Shown piece by piece: positions 24,466 through 36,830 of a DNA stretch of 64,000 nucleotides. The notes under the pieces were generated by a model. That model did no database searches. It was not told where the DNA came from and saw nothing but the letters and a program-made list of their open reading frames with translations. Source of the stretch: Tanypteryx hageni (lineage: Eukaryota; Arthropoda; Insecta; Odonata; Petaluridae); assembly GCA_028673005.1 (NCBI GenBank), contig CM054113.1, positions 174,451,956-174,515,955 on the forward strand, read 5' to 3'. The stretch's first letter is position 1. Every line of letters starts with the position of its first letter. The translations under genes were made by a program, and so were the position numbers.

Positions 24466-25126
24466 TCTTCTTGATGTCCGTCCGTACGCATATATCAGGG
24501 AAGAATTGGCTGAACCAATTTCAACCAAATTTGGTACATAGAACATCCACATAAATTAATGACCAAAATGGAATATTTGGACCGGATCGACTGAGCAGGG
24601 GTGCTACAATTGCAAAGTTTAACTTTTCGGTAATTGTAAATTAGGAAGGAATTGTCAGAACCGATTTCAGCTAAATTTTATACAAAAGATGTGTGCAATA
24701 TAGAAAAACAAAATCAATATGTTTAGTGTAGATATGAAAAACAGGACTGCCATAATAAAAGTAATAAAAAAAATATTTTTACACGTATTTGTGTTAAATT
24801 GTTCACATCAATTTTAACCAAATTTAATACTTATAATATACACATATATAAAAAACCATATAGGATATTTTAACCGAATCAGCCAAACAGGGGTGCCACA
24901 ATTACAAATTAAACTCATTCAGTAATTAAGGATTTTCAATGAATTGGTAGAACGGATTTTAATTAAATTTTGTGTATAAGATTTGCACAACATACCATAA
25001 TTAAATCAAGATGTGTGAAGCGGAGCTAAAGTGCATGGCTGCCACAGTAAAAAGTTAAATAATATTTATTTTATGCGTAATTCTAGAGAACTGACGGCAT
25101 TGATTTTAACCAAATATGATATATAT

Positions 25127-25502
25127 GGGGTGCCGGTGGTGTAGTGGTTAGGACGCTGGCTGCTACTCGCCCGATGCTTGAAAAAGTCATCGGGTACGAA
25201 TCCTGCGCGAGTAGGATTTTTTCTCAAGGTCACCCGGCCCCCTGTTTGCGTGGTTTGAGGAGACCGCGCAAATTCAGCTGTTCCGTCCTTCGGAAGGGAC
25301 GTTAAGCCGTTGGCCCCCCTGGTGTTCTTCGTAAGAGCAGGCAAATGCCGGCACCGGGTTTCCCTCCTCCCTTCTGTGTGTGAGTCCGGTGTGGAAGGCA
25401 ACGGGAAACCACCACACCGTGTATGTATATTCCCTAGTCAAAACCAATTAATTAATTAATTGGTAGGACCTGTCGCAAGACAGAACACGAATGAATGATG
25501 AA

Positions 25503-25503
<1 letters not shown>
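25127..25503 (+). mobile_element. tRNA-derived SINE, full length
   Basis: The head GGGGTGCCGGTGGTGTAGTGG supplies a good A box (TGGTGTAGTGG at 25135-25145), and GGTACGAATCC is a B box with one mismatch, so RNA polymerase III would have transcribed it. The body carries CCGTCCTTCGGAAGGGACGT followed by TAAGCCGTTGG, like the conserved central domains shared by many invertebrate SINEs. It ends in GAATGAATGATGAATG and abuts an AT repeat. Insertion into unit 5 of the 146-bp array is marked by ATGATATATAT on both sides, although the right copy merges with the AT run. A second copy is antisense at 48300-48626. Confidence 0.85.

Positions 25504-25557
<54 letters not shown>
25504..25557. repeat. (AT)n microsatellite
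   Basis: About 27 AT units follow the SINE tail, probably seeded by the ATATAT target site. Confidence 0.95.
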
Positions 25558-25558
<1 letters not shown>

Positions 25559-25790
25559 CAAAATTATTAAATTTAAACCGGGTCGACTAAACTAAACAAG
25601 GCTACACCACAATATCAAGGTTAGAATTTTTCTGTAACTATGAATTTGGAAGGTATTGGGTGAACGGATTTCAAAGAAACTTCGTTTGTAGAGCGAGTAT
25701 AGAAAGTGAAAACAAGATGAATATATTTAGAACGGATAAAAAAGCAGGGCTATCACAATATAAGGAAAAATCATTTTCTAATTTCAAAGT

Positions 25791-26364
25791 AAATACAATA
25801 GTATACGATTATACTACGGCGAATTCGACGAAAAGCACTTCTGTACCAAGGGAAACCCGTGCACTCTCCTACTTGTTTGCTCCTTCGGCGCATTTCGTGA
25901 ATAGCCTGATCGAAAAAAGGCATTGAAAGAACGATGGGTCGATTTCTTTTTGGTGACAAAAAAGATACTCGAAAGGGTTTAATGCTTCAGTTAATAATTG
26001 GTGCTCTTCGAGATACCTTCTTCACGTCTTAAATTATGATAATGATGCCGAAGAACAACGTTTGCCTTGTTAATTTTCGCTTACCACGTGTCGGATCGAC
26101 TTGAAAAATATAGCTGCCGCCGAATACTTCGACCGTCGATCGTCCATTTGGAGCACTCAAAAAGAGCTTGTGTTTGCTCCACGAAGAAGGAATTTTGTGT
26201 GTCCGATCATTTACGACTTTTGTGAACTGGCTCGACCAAATTCAATAAACGTATAAACGAATATTTAAGCGGCGGGAGGAGCCTAAATGATTGAGATTTA
26301 TTTATTACATTAAATAAATTCCATTATTTTAAATAAAAATCACCTATAAAAATAGAATATATTG
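25791..26364. other. Gene-free stretch
   Basis: Unique sequence, moderately AT-rich. Overlapping opposite-strand frames near 25660-25959 have no family features. Confidence 0.45.
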
Positions 26365-26372
26365 GTATTGTA

Positions 26373-26816
26373 CAGCGTTCCCCAACCGGTGGTTCGCGTA
26401 CCCCTATGGGCTCGCAAAATATATCTAAGGGGTTCGCGAGGAAAAATTGGCAATGGCGTCTTTTTCACTTTCTTGCTTTTGCAATTCTTGCCAATATTTT
26501 AATTTCATTTAAATTAGTTGCATGGTTTTATTTTCAATTTTTTCTTACTCTTCAAGAATTGTATTTAAATTTTACAAGATACTAACTAGAAACTTATGAT
26601 AATATCAGATATTCTGACTTTATTGTGAACATTTACATACTATGTGCTATATAAAATTTTTATTTTTCATGAATTAAACGCATTCAAAAAAATTTGTCAT
26701 TACAAGATTTACTCGCCGTTATAAGGGGTTCGCCGCCAAAACTGTTCTCAAGGGGTTTGCGAAGATAAAAGGTTAATCCAAGGGGTTCGCGAAGTGAAAA
26801 AGGTTGAGAACCGCTG
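26373..26816. mobile_element. Non-autonomous hAT element (444 bp)
   Basis: The left end is CAGCGTTCCCCAACCGGTGG. The right end, complemented, is CAGCGGTTCTCAACC. Flanking octamers GTATTGTA (26365-26372) and GTATAGTA (26817-26824) match at 7 of 8. The motif GGGGTTCGCGA recurs near both ends as subterminal repeats, the type of site hAT transposases bind. Non-coding. Confidence 0.8.
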
Positions 26817-26824
26817 GTATAGTA

Positions 26825-27105
26825 TACTTGTTAGCAAACAACATAGTGAAGTAAATTCTGTAAACAAATACGTGTATATCATTGTGAAATATCGCTCTTT
26901 GCCTAATTGGTTTTCGGTTTTTGCCGCGTCTGTGGCCACCACATCACATAAAATGTATATAATTTAAATTAATATGATGAGCAATTTTTACTTTACGTAT
27001 ATGGAGCAAGTATTGTTATCGTAAAAAAAATCGACTTCGAGATTTTGATGGAAATGCACGTTTTAGGTTTCTCTGAGTCCATAAAAGTGGTTTTCGCAAT
27101 GCCGT
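26825..27105. other. Gene-free stretch
   Basis: AT-rich unique sequence leading into the GTCTGTCTGTCGG anchor of the next periodic array. Confidence 0.4.
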
Positions 27106-27400
27106 CTGTCTGTCGGTTTGTTCGCTGTTCTAGGGCCTAAACGCGTAGATTAAATCGAATGATATTTCGTATTTATGCAATATATCATCTTTTGCAGACC
27201 ATTTTTTCATTAAAATGATATTGCACAAAAATAAATGGTAGTTTATTCTTGGCAATTTTTTCAAACTCTTACTTACAGCCTTACGGTTAAACTACATCGA
27301 ATGACATCTCATATTTATGGATAATATCATTCATAAAAGTCATTCTGATGAGATAAACGATATTGCGCAACAATTAAGCGTACTTTATTCTTGGATATTT
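27106..27400 (+). repeat. Two-unit tandem repeat, period about 142 bp
   Basis: After GTCTGTCTGTCGG (27107) two related units follow. Each has ATCGAATGAYATYTCRTATTT, an AATATCAT-like phrase, GATATTGC(A/G)CAA and a TTTATTCTTGG end (27242 and 27384). The layout matches the larger array at 24.5 kb but the unit sequence differs. Confidence 0.6.
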
Positions 27401-30180
27401 TGAAACAAAATTCGATTTACCGAAAAATGGCTCCAAGGATTTCGTTTAAAATCCATCCAAATGTGCAACTTGATGTCACAAATAATACTAACGAAGCCAT
27501 ATGTCCCAAAAGAGTTACTATATATCTTCCAGTGGCATTATTTCTGTACAAGACGCTCAGCGCACGCGTCCTAGGGGAGAGTTAATTTCGGGGCAAAAAG
27601 TGCAGTGAGATCAAACGTACATACGTATATGAGAAAGTTTGTACAATGTATATTACTCCGTTTATTAAGGTTTGTTTAAAGTAGTGAACGGGCATCTAAT
27701 AAGGCATACTGTAAACAGTAAACCACATAAACTTACGAGTTTTGAAATGCTGGCATAAAATAACTATTTTCCACCCCTCATACCTCCAACATCGAGAGTA
27801 AATTGAAAGAATGCTTAACATTATACTCTACATTGCTTATTATGGAAAATATTTTCCACACATACCGCAAAAAGTTTCAAATATATTTTCGAAATCAGAA
27901 AGAAATATAAATGAAGAAAGGCGTCAATTCGTCGCCTATATATGGCCGATTCGCCGCATGTGAGGATTGGAGACTTTATTTTACACCCCTGCCCTATGAT
28001 ATGGGTAACAATAAAATATACTTTTCAAGTATTACAAACACGTGCAACTATAGAAGAGATTAACTGATTTCGATTTGCCCGAGTAATAAATCTTACTTGG
28101 AAAGCGTAGTAAATTTTAAATTTCTCTGCCCATTCACATGGCGAATATCAAGCGTATGTTTACAAAAGTAAACAATAGTACAATTCCTTTGGGGAACTGT
28201 TGAGACTTTGACAATTTTTTTTATTTTGAGACTTGGTTGATAAACTCATTCTTTAAATGACAATCTAAAATATATTAATAGAATGAATTTCTGCACTTTT
28301 GTACTTCACAATATTTCCTTAGAGTACTTGGCAAAAAAAACTGCATGATTCGACATCACAGAACCAAGAACGTTACCCAGCCATGAGGGTTGAATTCTGA
28401 TGTGATGCGAAGAGCAGAACAAAAAAACGCGGTGTATTTCCTTCATTGAGTTCAAAGGCGACGATAAAAATATCAGTATAAATATGTTTAAATCATTTTT
28501 TAAAATGGAAAACGCAAGAATATAAAGATTTAAATCTCCCATTAAAATTTTAATTAATTTGCAATCTCTCCGGGAAAAAAATAAATAGTGATTGGACTCG
28601 TTTTTTTAATAACTACTGTCTTCATCTCGCATATACCTCATCAAATGTCAAGTCCCTTGTTCATTCCTTGTGTTTCTCATTAAAATACGATATTTGCTTC
28701 TTTTTCGAAACAATCTCAATTTTTAGTTACGAACACATTACCAGAGGTGCCTTGCACGTGATACGATGGGTATGTGTGTGGCTCGCATCACGTGAATAAG
28801 GCGATATACTTGCGACAACACGAAGTTGTATCTCGCCCACTCGTTGAAGGCAGCATCTTCCAGCGAATACATAATGCCCTTTTCAAGTAGCCAACCTAAC
28901 GAGCTGCTAGAATAAAGTTAAGGATCTATGACAGAAAAACTGCAGCTTACAACATGGATATCATATCAACCACATTGAACGATTAATTGTATCACTAAAA
29001 ACAAGAAATAAATTTTATATTAACTGATACCTATTTAAATTTCAATGCATATTTGTTAGGCTATCGTGAGCACTGCGATATAAGGAAATGAATCCAACGA
29101 AATATTAAACTATCAATAATTTTATCCAATGGCTTTATTCACATTAAGGAACCATTTATCAGGGTAAATCTAACGTATGTGTATACTTATAATGGTCTGA
29201 ACACATAAAAGTGATTCAAACTTTAAAACACCCATTTCTGAAACTTTGATAGTAGTGCGGTTTCATAACGCATACTAAGCATGTGGAAGGTATAAATTTG
29301 GAATGAATTCATATCAATAAATTTTTAGTTGTCGCTTATTTTATTTACACAGATCTATGAATTCTCGAAAATGACCAAAAATGGCTCATATGTTTTTGAC
29401 TTAAAGAAGCTCGTAGCTCATACGAATATTAATTTTTTCCATAGTTTGCGCAACACCTTTCTACCAAATAGGGCCTTTTCAAAGAATAATAATAATAATT
29501 TACAATGCGACAAACATAGGGAAGCTTAGCTCTTCCAAACCCATTTGTCGCACTACGCTGAAATCGCCATTATTTCTGACATTTTACAGCATCGAAAAAT
29601 AGAAGTAAATTGATGTATGGAACAATCTCATTCAGATTCATTGATAATAATTAAGGCTAACTTTCGTCTGACGATCGAATGAAAACCTTGTGTTAAATAC
29701 GCCTACGGCGAGCGCAGTGCACATCCCACGCTACGTCATCAGAATAAAAAGCCGTGCAAGAGAAACTTCAGTACAAGACTCAGAAAGTCACTGGAACTAT
29801 ACCAGCTGTCTCATTCTAACATTCGAAAAAAAACAATCGCGTGTCACATGCTCTATCCAAGACAAAGTGCCTTTCCTGCTGCTGCGGCTCCTCCTCCCTC
29901 CCTCCCTCCTCCCCTTTCCCTAACCCGTTTAAACTTATCCCCTTTTAAAACCGATGCATTTTTATTATTATTCCATTTTCTCAACTTCCGCAATCTTCTC
30001 GCTCACTTCGCCCCATCTCGTAGAGATCTTTATTGCCAACCCCTTTGTATAAGTCGATCCTAACTAAACCTTCTCCTTCGGCATTATATCTGCGAGCTAC
30101 GGACTCGCCCCACTAAAACAAAAAGAAAAAAATAACACATTCGACCCTAAGACTTTGAACGCTCACAGTTCGAGGAGGGA
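27401..30180. other. Gene-free stretch with paired E-boxes
   Basis: Mostly AT-rich unique DNA. At 28755-28762 and 28787-28794 the octamers CACGTGAT and ATCACGTG form an inverted pair of CACGTG E-boxes 24 bp apart. A small C/T tract lies at 29880-29930. No supported gene. Confidence 0.45.
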
Positions 30181-30522
30181 GGACAATTTACGTGAGTGAG
30201 AATGGAGAACTTACACTCTCTCTCCATCTTTCTCTCTCTCTCTCTCCCCCCTCTAGTTCCAAGGTAAGTGAAGGGCTAATGCTGTTCCCCTATTCAACAT
30301 GTCCCGAGAACATCACTGGATGGGGTACACGCCCAGCCATCACGCAACAATATAATGTATCCATGGAACCACTCGTGAGACCATAGGTGGGTAGATGTTT
30401 CTGAGGATTTTCTGGTGCGCGAGGCGCCTTATGGGACAGGTCGAGAGGGAGGAGATGAGACAGAGAGAGGGGATTACTTTGGTTGGTTACGATTCCTCAA
30501 TTCGAAAGAAGAAGAAAAAAGA

Positions 30523-30760
30523 ATTCAACGGAGAATTATCGAGCTCTTCTCATGGCTAGAAACGAACTGGCAGATTAAGTATCGAAAAAAGCTCTTATTC
30601 AGATATCACTAATAGTAATACAAATTTTATGAAAAACCACATGCATATTTAGGCTAGGTACTGGACCGTTTTTTATGGCTGTTGGAGATACCTGAGTAAA
30701 TTCTTATTTCTTTGTTTTATGATAACTTTTTTGTGAATCTTTCTCCGTCGAGTTTGTTTT
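30523..30760 (+). repeat. Dispersed repeat, copy 3 of 3
   Basis: Shares GGAGAATTATCGAGCT, TCTCATGGCTAGAAAC, ATGAAAAACCA and GTTGGAGATACCTGAGTAAA with the copies at 9.6 and 20.5 kb. It appears to be the most complete of the three. No ends or coding frame can be defined. Confidence 0.55.
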
Positions 30761-32885
30761 TGTTTTCTTATACTGTCCCCTTTAAAGCAAACATGTTTTG
30801 GTTCAAAATGAAAACGAAACAACTAAAAAATATTATTCGAATATTTCTATGGTGAAGTATTTTATTGAGAGGTATGTTAATTTCTTGATTTGTAATAAAA
30901 TTTTAATGGATATGAGATCAAAATGTTGTAGTTTTGACAAACAAAATAAGGTAAACCACCACCAAATGTTTCTGATTCACCGCTTTACTTTAATTTATCA
31001 CCAAAAGGCATGTATCCAGTAACACAACACTGCCAAAGCCTTCGCCACAACTTACTTTAATTAAGTCCATACACATGGTGATGTCTCAATTACTCAAGTA
31101 CTTAATCTTATTTCAGAGCACCGGTCTAAGAACTTATTTCTAACGACAATTAAAAACACGCATTTTAAAAAGAAACCTCATTTTTCGATTATTACTACCC
31201 ATACTATTTATGACTAAAAACTCATTACAGTCCATACACGACTAAAATAAGTAGCTTTATATGTTTATTTATTTAATGCAATTACGGGTGACCGGATTTC
31301 CCTTTTCGCTGAAAAATTCTGTTAATGATAAATGTGGTGTTTCCCGAATTTCAACAGGTGACCGAATCACTTCAGAGCGCTTCCATTCATATCAAAGTGC
31401 GACTTCAGAACATGATCGGTTTACGGTCTTCCCCTTCTTTCTCGGACCTCATCGATCCTATTTAAAGCGAAACAACCTTGTCCGAGCGATTGCCAATTCT
31501 TATGCAATGAAATGGCTGACGAGTCTTTGTAAGATGCTTCTGAGTTTAGGAATGTAATCATTTAAGACCTAGCGTCTTCACGAAGGCTACAGGTTCTCAA
31601 ACCATCGGTCCCGACCTACTGGTGGATCCCGAGCTTCACGTTATGTACTAGATTACGAGCCTAGTGCGCACGAAGAAAGATTTATTATGTAAGAAATCAT
31701 AACGAAATTGAAAATGACGTTTTTTATCATGAGCGATGGAATGGGACACGAAAATCATTCCAAGCACGATTGTTTTCTCTATTATCAACTTCACGAACTA
31801 GAAAAATATTTCTGTATATTTTACGAGTATTCTATGATTTGAATCAAATCACTCAATGGACATTTTACATCAACATAGCGGGCATAAAAGCTCTTTAAAA
31901 AATGGAGGGCAGGACTAGAGGCGCTATAATACCGATAAGTGAGCAATTGATGAATTACGGAATTATAATAATCGTGAATCATTGAATCAGGATGACGTCA
32001 AAATCTCTGCACCATTGTTTAAATCAGTACGGATAATCTTTTATCTATGCGTCCACTTAATTTCAGGGGATTGTCTGTAATGCAATTTAAGGACAATTTA
32101 AATATAGTACGTGCAATCATTCTAGAAATTGATTTCATTAACGTAGGGGGAGGAGAGGGAAGAGTTCAATATCCACACGCACGCCATGTTTCAAATTTGA
32201 CCTCCCTTCGAATGAAGAACGCACTCGTGCTATTTTTTTTTAATCCTTCAAATTCCTATCGCATTTCCGCCGTTCGATTTTCGATACGTATATTTAGCGA
32301 TCCCGATTCAGGTAAATCACTTGTGACTGTGACGACTCGAAGCCGAGGAAACTGAGATGATAAGGAGTATAATAATGACTCGGACAAACGTCACACCTAC
32401 GCCAGCATCCTAATCGGCGACCTTAGCGAAGGAATGCGACGTCTGTGCATCAACCGAGGCCGGCAGTATTAAAGACTTTTGATGGAGCATTGTGTCGCGT
32501 TCAATATGGCACGACTCCAGAATTCTGTCGTGCGTCCGCAACAACTCCGAGTCATCCAATCCTTATCGCGTTTTTGTTTTTGGAGAATGGGATAAAATAA
32601 CTCGATTCTGTAAATTTTCGCAATGCTGACAGGGGGTCACCGAAGGCTAAAACGAGTTCTGCGCCAATAATAAAAAATAACTGCGATGCTATTAGCTTTC
32701 TTGAGATATGAAATCCAGTTCAAAAATGACGATATAAGGGAAGGATGAGGTTAAGGACGGCGCAGAGCCATAAGAAATGGACCGTTAATACGATATGATA
32801 CTTTATTTAAGAATTATGACAGATTTGGAAACGTTATTTTTGGGATGACGAAAATGATGTTTTTAAATAAAACCGTAAAACTTAA

Positions 32886-32963
<78 letters not shown>

Positions 32964-34250
32964 TTCAGTACAGGTAAGCATGTGATAAAATTAAATATAA
33001 GATTAAAATCTTTCGATCGTCTTAGAGTTTACAGATGGTCTTATGTTCCATCCAGATGTAATTCGAATCCATAAAGAAAAAAGTATATCATCTATGCTCT
33101 AAGTTACTGGAAATGCCATCAGAGAATTTCAGTGCGGCCACAAATAACTTCCTCTTCAAACGAGGCTCCTCAATCATTAGCCGCTATTTCTCATTTACAA
33201 AGTGTATTAACCCTTCAAGCGTGTCTTTTTTCAAAAATTTTAATTTTCTGTCAGAACCATTTCCCGAAATTAATATTCGACATCTTTAAGAAATTAAAGC
33301 TCATTTATCACCTTATCCCTCTGTGATTTCCCAAGACTAGATAAATATTCACTAATGGAAATGCATATTAATAACTAAATGTCTGTTCTTAGAAGATTTT
33401 TAAGACGCATATATATTTAAATTGTCCAAAATATCTACAAGTGCGGCCACAGCATATTTTCGTGTGAACTCTTAGCCTAAACAGTTTATTGTCTGAAGCT
33501 AATTCAAAACCTTTTCGCGACACAGAAATGAATCTTGGTTATATTGCCACGCTTCACATGCTGTATTATCCGGTATCGTGACCATGCTAATTTATCCGAA
33601 GCCTATCCATGAAATCCCTCAAACAAACAGCACGAATCAAACCGGTATTCCTAAAAAAATTTAAGGAATCACTTTCGCACTACATTATTTTTAAATTGTA
33701 TCAGATCTTACACTCGTCATTTACCAGAAGTATAGAGAACAAAAAATTTTCCGTATTTATTTATCACAGCCACCTCATTTCTTAAATAGTTAACGACTTC
33801 CTTCGCCACCATATCTCAGAAATAAACACCGCTAATGTTTTTCTCCTTTCAACTCGCGCAAAGTCGGAAATACTGTAGGATTGTAAATATCTCTCGGCGT
33901 GGACGCCTTCTACTTTATTTTTATCCACTCATATTTGTCTCTCTGACGACCTTCGTTCTTAAACAGAAAATTCCAACAAAGTATACATATATTGCCACTC
34001 CGTATCGATCCAGTTTTTTCTCGCTCTGCGCTTTATCGTCGAGTCGATTTTTTAGCTTGTTGCCTTTTCCAATGCTTTTGCAACTTCCCCTCCACGATAA
34101 ACTTTCCACTTGAATAATCTCACGTTAATAACCCGCAGAGTTTCGTCAGATTAAAGGAGAAAAAAAGAACTTCACATTTAGCCCCCATAAGAAAGAGAGG
34201 GGAAAAAAACTCGCATTTAGCCCTCATGGGCGTGAAAGGGTCCTTTATTC
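30761..34250. other. Gene-free stretch
   Basis: AT-rich unique DNA. A lone hAT-like terminus (CAGGTTCTCAAACCATCGG) begins near 31589 with no partner found. A long TA microsatellite lies at 32889-32956. Short frames such as 31261-31557 and 32047-32355 resemble nothing I recognise. Confidence 0.5.
32889..32956. repeat. (TA)n microsatellite
   Basis: About 34 uninterrupted TA units, likely polymorphic and cruciform-prone. Confidence 0.95.
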
Positions 34251-34735
34251 TGTCATATCCTTCGTCTCTTTCCCCTTTCTTCTTTTAACCTCTTTCTCTC
34301 CTACCCATTTGTTACCCTTCGTGCCTCCCCCCCTTCTCCATTACTCCCCTATAACATTTCTACCCCTCCTTCCTCCTCACCCTTGGCTCTCTCTCTCTCT
34401 CTTGCTTCCCTTCACCACAAGCTTTTAAGACTAGACTCCCAATGCCTTCCTCTCCTCCTTCTCCCTCTCAACCTCACTCTTGCACCGCGGATCTATTCCC
34501 GTGCTCCCCTGCTCTCCACTCCTCTCTCTCTGAAATGCTTTCTCCCCCTCCTCTATTTCGGCCCACTGCATTCGGAGGGCCAAAGTCACTCCGCCCCCTC
34601 TCTCTCTCAGTCGACGCGGTTCAAGCTCCTTTTGCTATATGTCACTCGTCGTTCGCTTGTCTCTTGGCGGTCATTCCGAGGTCTTTTATTTATTTTATTT
34701 TCTTCTTTTTAGAGGGCGCTGATTTTGAAGGTTAA
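34251..34735. repeat. CT-rich island
   Basis: The plus strand is pyrimidine-dominated with CTCTCTCT runs (34386-34402) and scattered CpG. The two overlapping frames at 34383-34712 and 34442-34735 are Leu/Ser/Pro-rich composition artefacts. Confidence 0.6.
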
Positions 34736-34882
34736 GATGCTATCGTGCCTCGTGAACGGTGATGGCGTTTTGTATTTTATTTTTCATTTTTTCGTTTTAG
34801 AGGTTTGTCGTTCGATCGGATAAAAAACGAAAAAGAAAATTTGCTTCGCGTGTATAAGATGGATATTTTTTATTACTTGCTG

Positions 34883-35182
34883 CAGGGCCGGCCCGAGCTA
34901 CGGGCGAGCCGGGCAGCTGCCCGGGGCGCCCAAGTTTTGGGGGCGCTATCTGATCATTTATCTATGCATTACTTGAAAGTGAATAAATATTAGATACCAA
35001 TTTATATCGGGTAACAGGCTAGAATCTTGATGGAATTCCTTTTAATTTTTCATTATCAATAATTTTTACAAAGCGATGAATAAATTAACATGTAATTTGT
35101 AAATATCTCAACAAACATTAACGGAGGGGGGCGCTGGAGTGTTATCTTGCCCGGGGCTCCAAAGTTACTCGGGCCGCCCCTA
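34883..35182 (+). mobile_element. hAT MITE 'GGCCGGCCCGAG' family, copy 2 (300 bp)
   Basis: Nearly collinear with copy 1 at 19.1 kb: it starts CAGGGCCGGCCCGAG, shares the GGGGGCGCTA and GTGAATAAATATT phrases, and ends CTCGGGCCGCCCCTA. The flanking octamers (ACTTGCTG and CCTTGTAG) match at only 5 of 8 positions, so the TSD has decayed. Confidence 0.8.
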
Positions 35183-35190
35183 CCTTGTAG

Positions 35191-36107
35191 TCAGATTTAT
35201 GAGAAATGAAGGGCGAATTTTTCCTGTTTTTGTATTCCTAGTAACCCTAATATCCGCATCCTAAAAAAAGCTCGAGATGTAAAAAACTTCGACTCGCTTG
35301 AATATTACAAGTTGCAATAAATAATATTCAAAGAAACTGGCAAAAGTATTGCAAGTATAACAAATTGGCCCAGTTTTGAATGCCTCGTTCGAATTTCGAG
35401 CTTCATTCGCAGTCCAACCTCGACAACTCAACATTTAAGGCAAGGCGGGAAAATCTCGAGATATCGAAGCTTCGAGTAATATAACTTTGTTTTGAACAAA
35501 TATGAGTGCGAACGAGAAAAATAATTATGTTATAATATGATCGAAACTTCGAGTAATCGAGGTTCTCCCCTGTGTTTCAGCGCCAATTATTTTCACGAGA
35601 CGAATATTATTTTTTTACGAAACGTTTGCGTATGCTGAAACTCCAGTTTTACAAGGTGGGATAAGATTAAGAAAATGAGATGCGGTGACTCGTGATCCCA
35701 GCAAGGAGACTCTCTTAAGAGTTACGTCGGTGATTTTCACTGCCTATTAAAAATGCCACCCTTGGTGATGTGCTCAGCGGGCATCATTTGGATCAGGGCC
35801 ATTTTGATTACGGCCGGCGGGACGGAAAAATAAAAATGCATACATTATCGGTGGAAGGTTCATATTATCGCGAAAATGATGCGAACATGTCTGCAAAGCA
35901 GTCTGAGGGAATTTCCGGCTGGGTGAGGAGAGCGTTTCTATGGCGATAACAATTATGAATAAAAGGTAGTAAACATGGTATAAAGATCGTGCCAAATAAT
36001 TCATGCGCTCATTATGACATGATTATGTATGTACATGCGAAGAAACTCGTGTATTCATAATTAGGGGAAAAGGTAAAAATATTATTCCGAAGAAGATATT
36101 CCCAACT
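35191..36107. other. Gene-free stretch with TCGAG-rich motifs
   Basis: The segment at 35390-35570 repeats TTCGAG/CTCGAA motifs (for example CTTCGAGTAATCGAGGTTCT), which also occur near 1345 and 55255. They resemble the ends of pogo/Tigger-type elements but no TIR pair or TA duplication could be fixed. Confidence 0.4.
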
Positions 36108-36125
36108 CGGTACTCGCGAGTACCG
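36108..36125. other. Perfect 18-bp palindrome
   Basis: CGGTACTCGCGAGTACCG is self-complementary over its full length, centred on TCGCGA. It lies 50 bp left of a hAT element. It could be a protein-binding site or chance. Confidence 0.6.
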
Positions 36126-36175
36126 CTGTGCTCTTGGGCAGCCTCATCTGAGATGCTCAAAATAGTACTCGGGAG

Positions 36176-36630
36176 CAGTGATGCGCAAATTTTTCATGCT
36201 ACCCCCGTTTTTCATCGCATACAACGATGGCGCTCACCATTTTATTCAGAAATTATGTAATCGTTACGTTGACATTACATTTACAAAAAAAATAAATTCA
36301 AATTAACTCATTAACGTGACATCACTGCCGTTTTAGTTCACTATATTTGACTCAGAATCATGCTGATCTACGAGATAATGAGATCCGCGCCTATGGTTTA
36401 AGAAAAGGTTGTGCGTTTTTGTAATAAATTCCATCAAATATTAGGATGAAAATTACGTAAATATTAGTATTTTAAGAATAAAATAGTAAAATAGCCACTA
36501 GGCTGGGTCTGGCTGGTTAACTCGCTTGGATTCGTGTACTATATTTAAAAAGAAACAGCGATTCGCGACCCCCGACAAATCGTTCGCGCCCCCTCCTGAA
36601 GGGGTCGTCCCCCCAGTTTGCGTACCACTG
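36176..36630. mobile_element. Non-autonomous hAT element (455 bp)
   Basis: The left end is CAGTGATGCGCAAATTTTTC. The right end, complemented, is CAGTGGTACGCAAACTGGGG. Flanking octamers CTCGGGAG (36168-36175) and CTCCAGAG (36631-36638) match at 6 of 8. Non-coding. A further hAT-like right end, GGTTAAGAACCTCTG at about 36811-36825, may belong to an adjoining element. Confidence 0.65.
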
Positions 36631-36830
36631 CTCCAGAGCTTAAGAGATTTAATTTTTAAAAATTTATTTACCTTCTAAATGTATTTAAAACTTTAATAAT
36701 AACTTTGACATTGGTTTCATTTTATTTTTGATCATTCCTAATTTTCACGAATGTATAATAGTGCTCGAATGATGCTCCACAAAATAACTTGATGCACTTT
36801 ACAGTTGAAAGGTTAAGAACCTCTGCTCAA

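Larger units (their letters stand above)
24470..25790 (+). repeat. Six-unit tandem array, period about 146 bp, split by a SINE
   Basis: A recurrent phrase, roughly (ACC)RATTTYAACCAAATTTRRTAY, starts near 24514, 24661, 24806, 24952, 25097 and 25663. The first four gaps are about 145-147 bp; the last falls to about 138 bp once the inserted SINE and AT run are removed. Each unit also carries a CAGGGGTGCYACAATT-like phrase. The array opens with GTCCGTCCGT at about 24477. Units are divergent, so the array is old. Confidence 0.75.

Noticed and set aside
25135..25215. Functional tRNA gene
   Set aside because: A and B boxes present but stems do not pair, and a SINE body and tail follow.
31589..31660. 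hAT-like left terminus CAGGTTCTCAAACC
   Set aside because: No partner terminus or TSD found downstream.
36634..36825. Second hAT element abutting the one at 36176-36630
   Set aside because: Right end plausible, but the left end and TSD can be drawn in more than one way.
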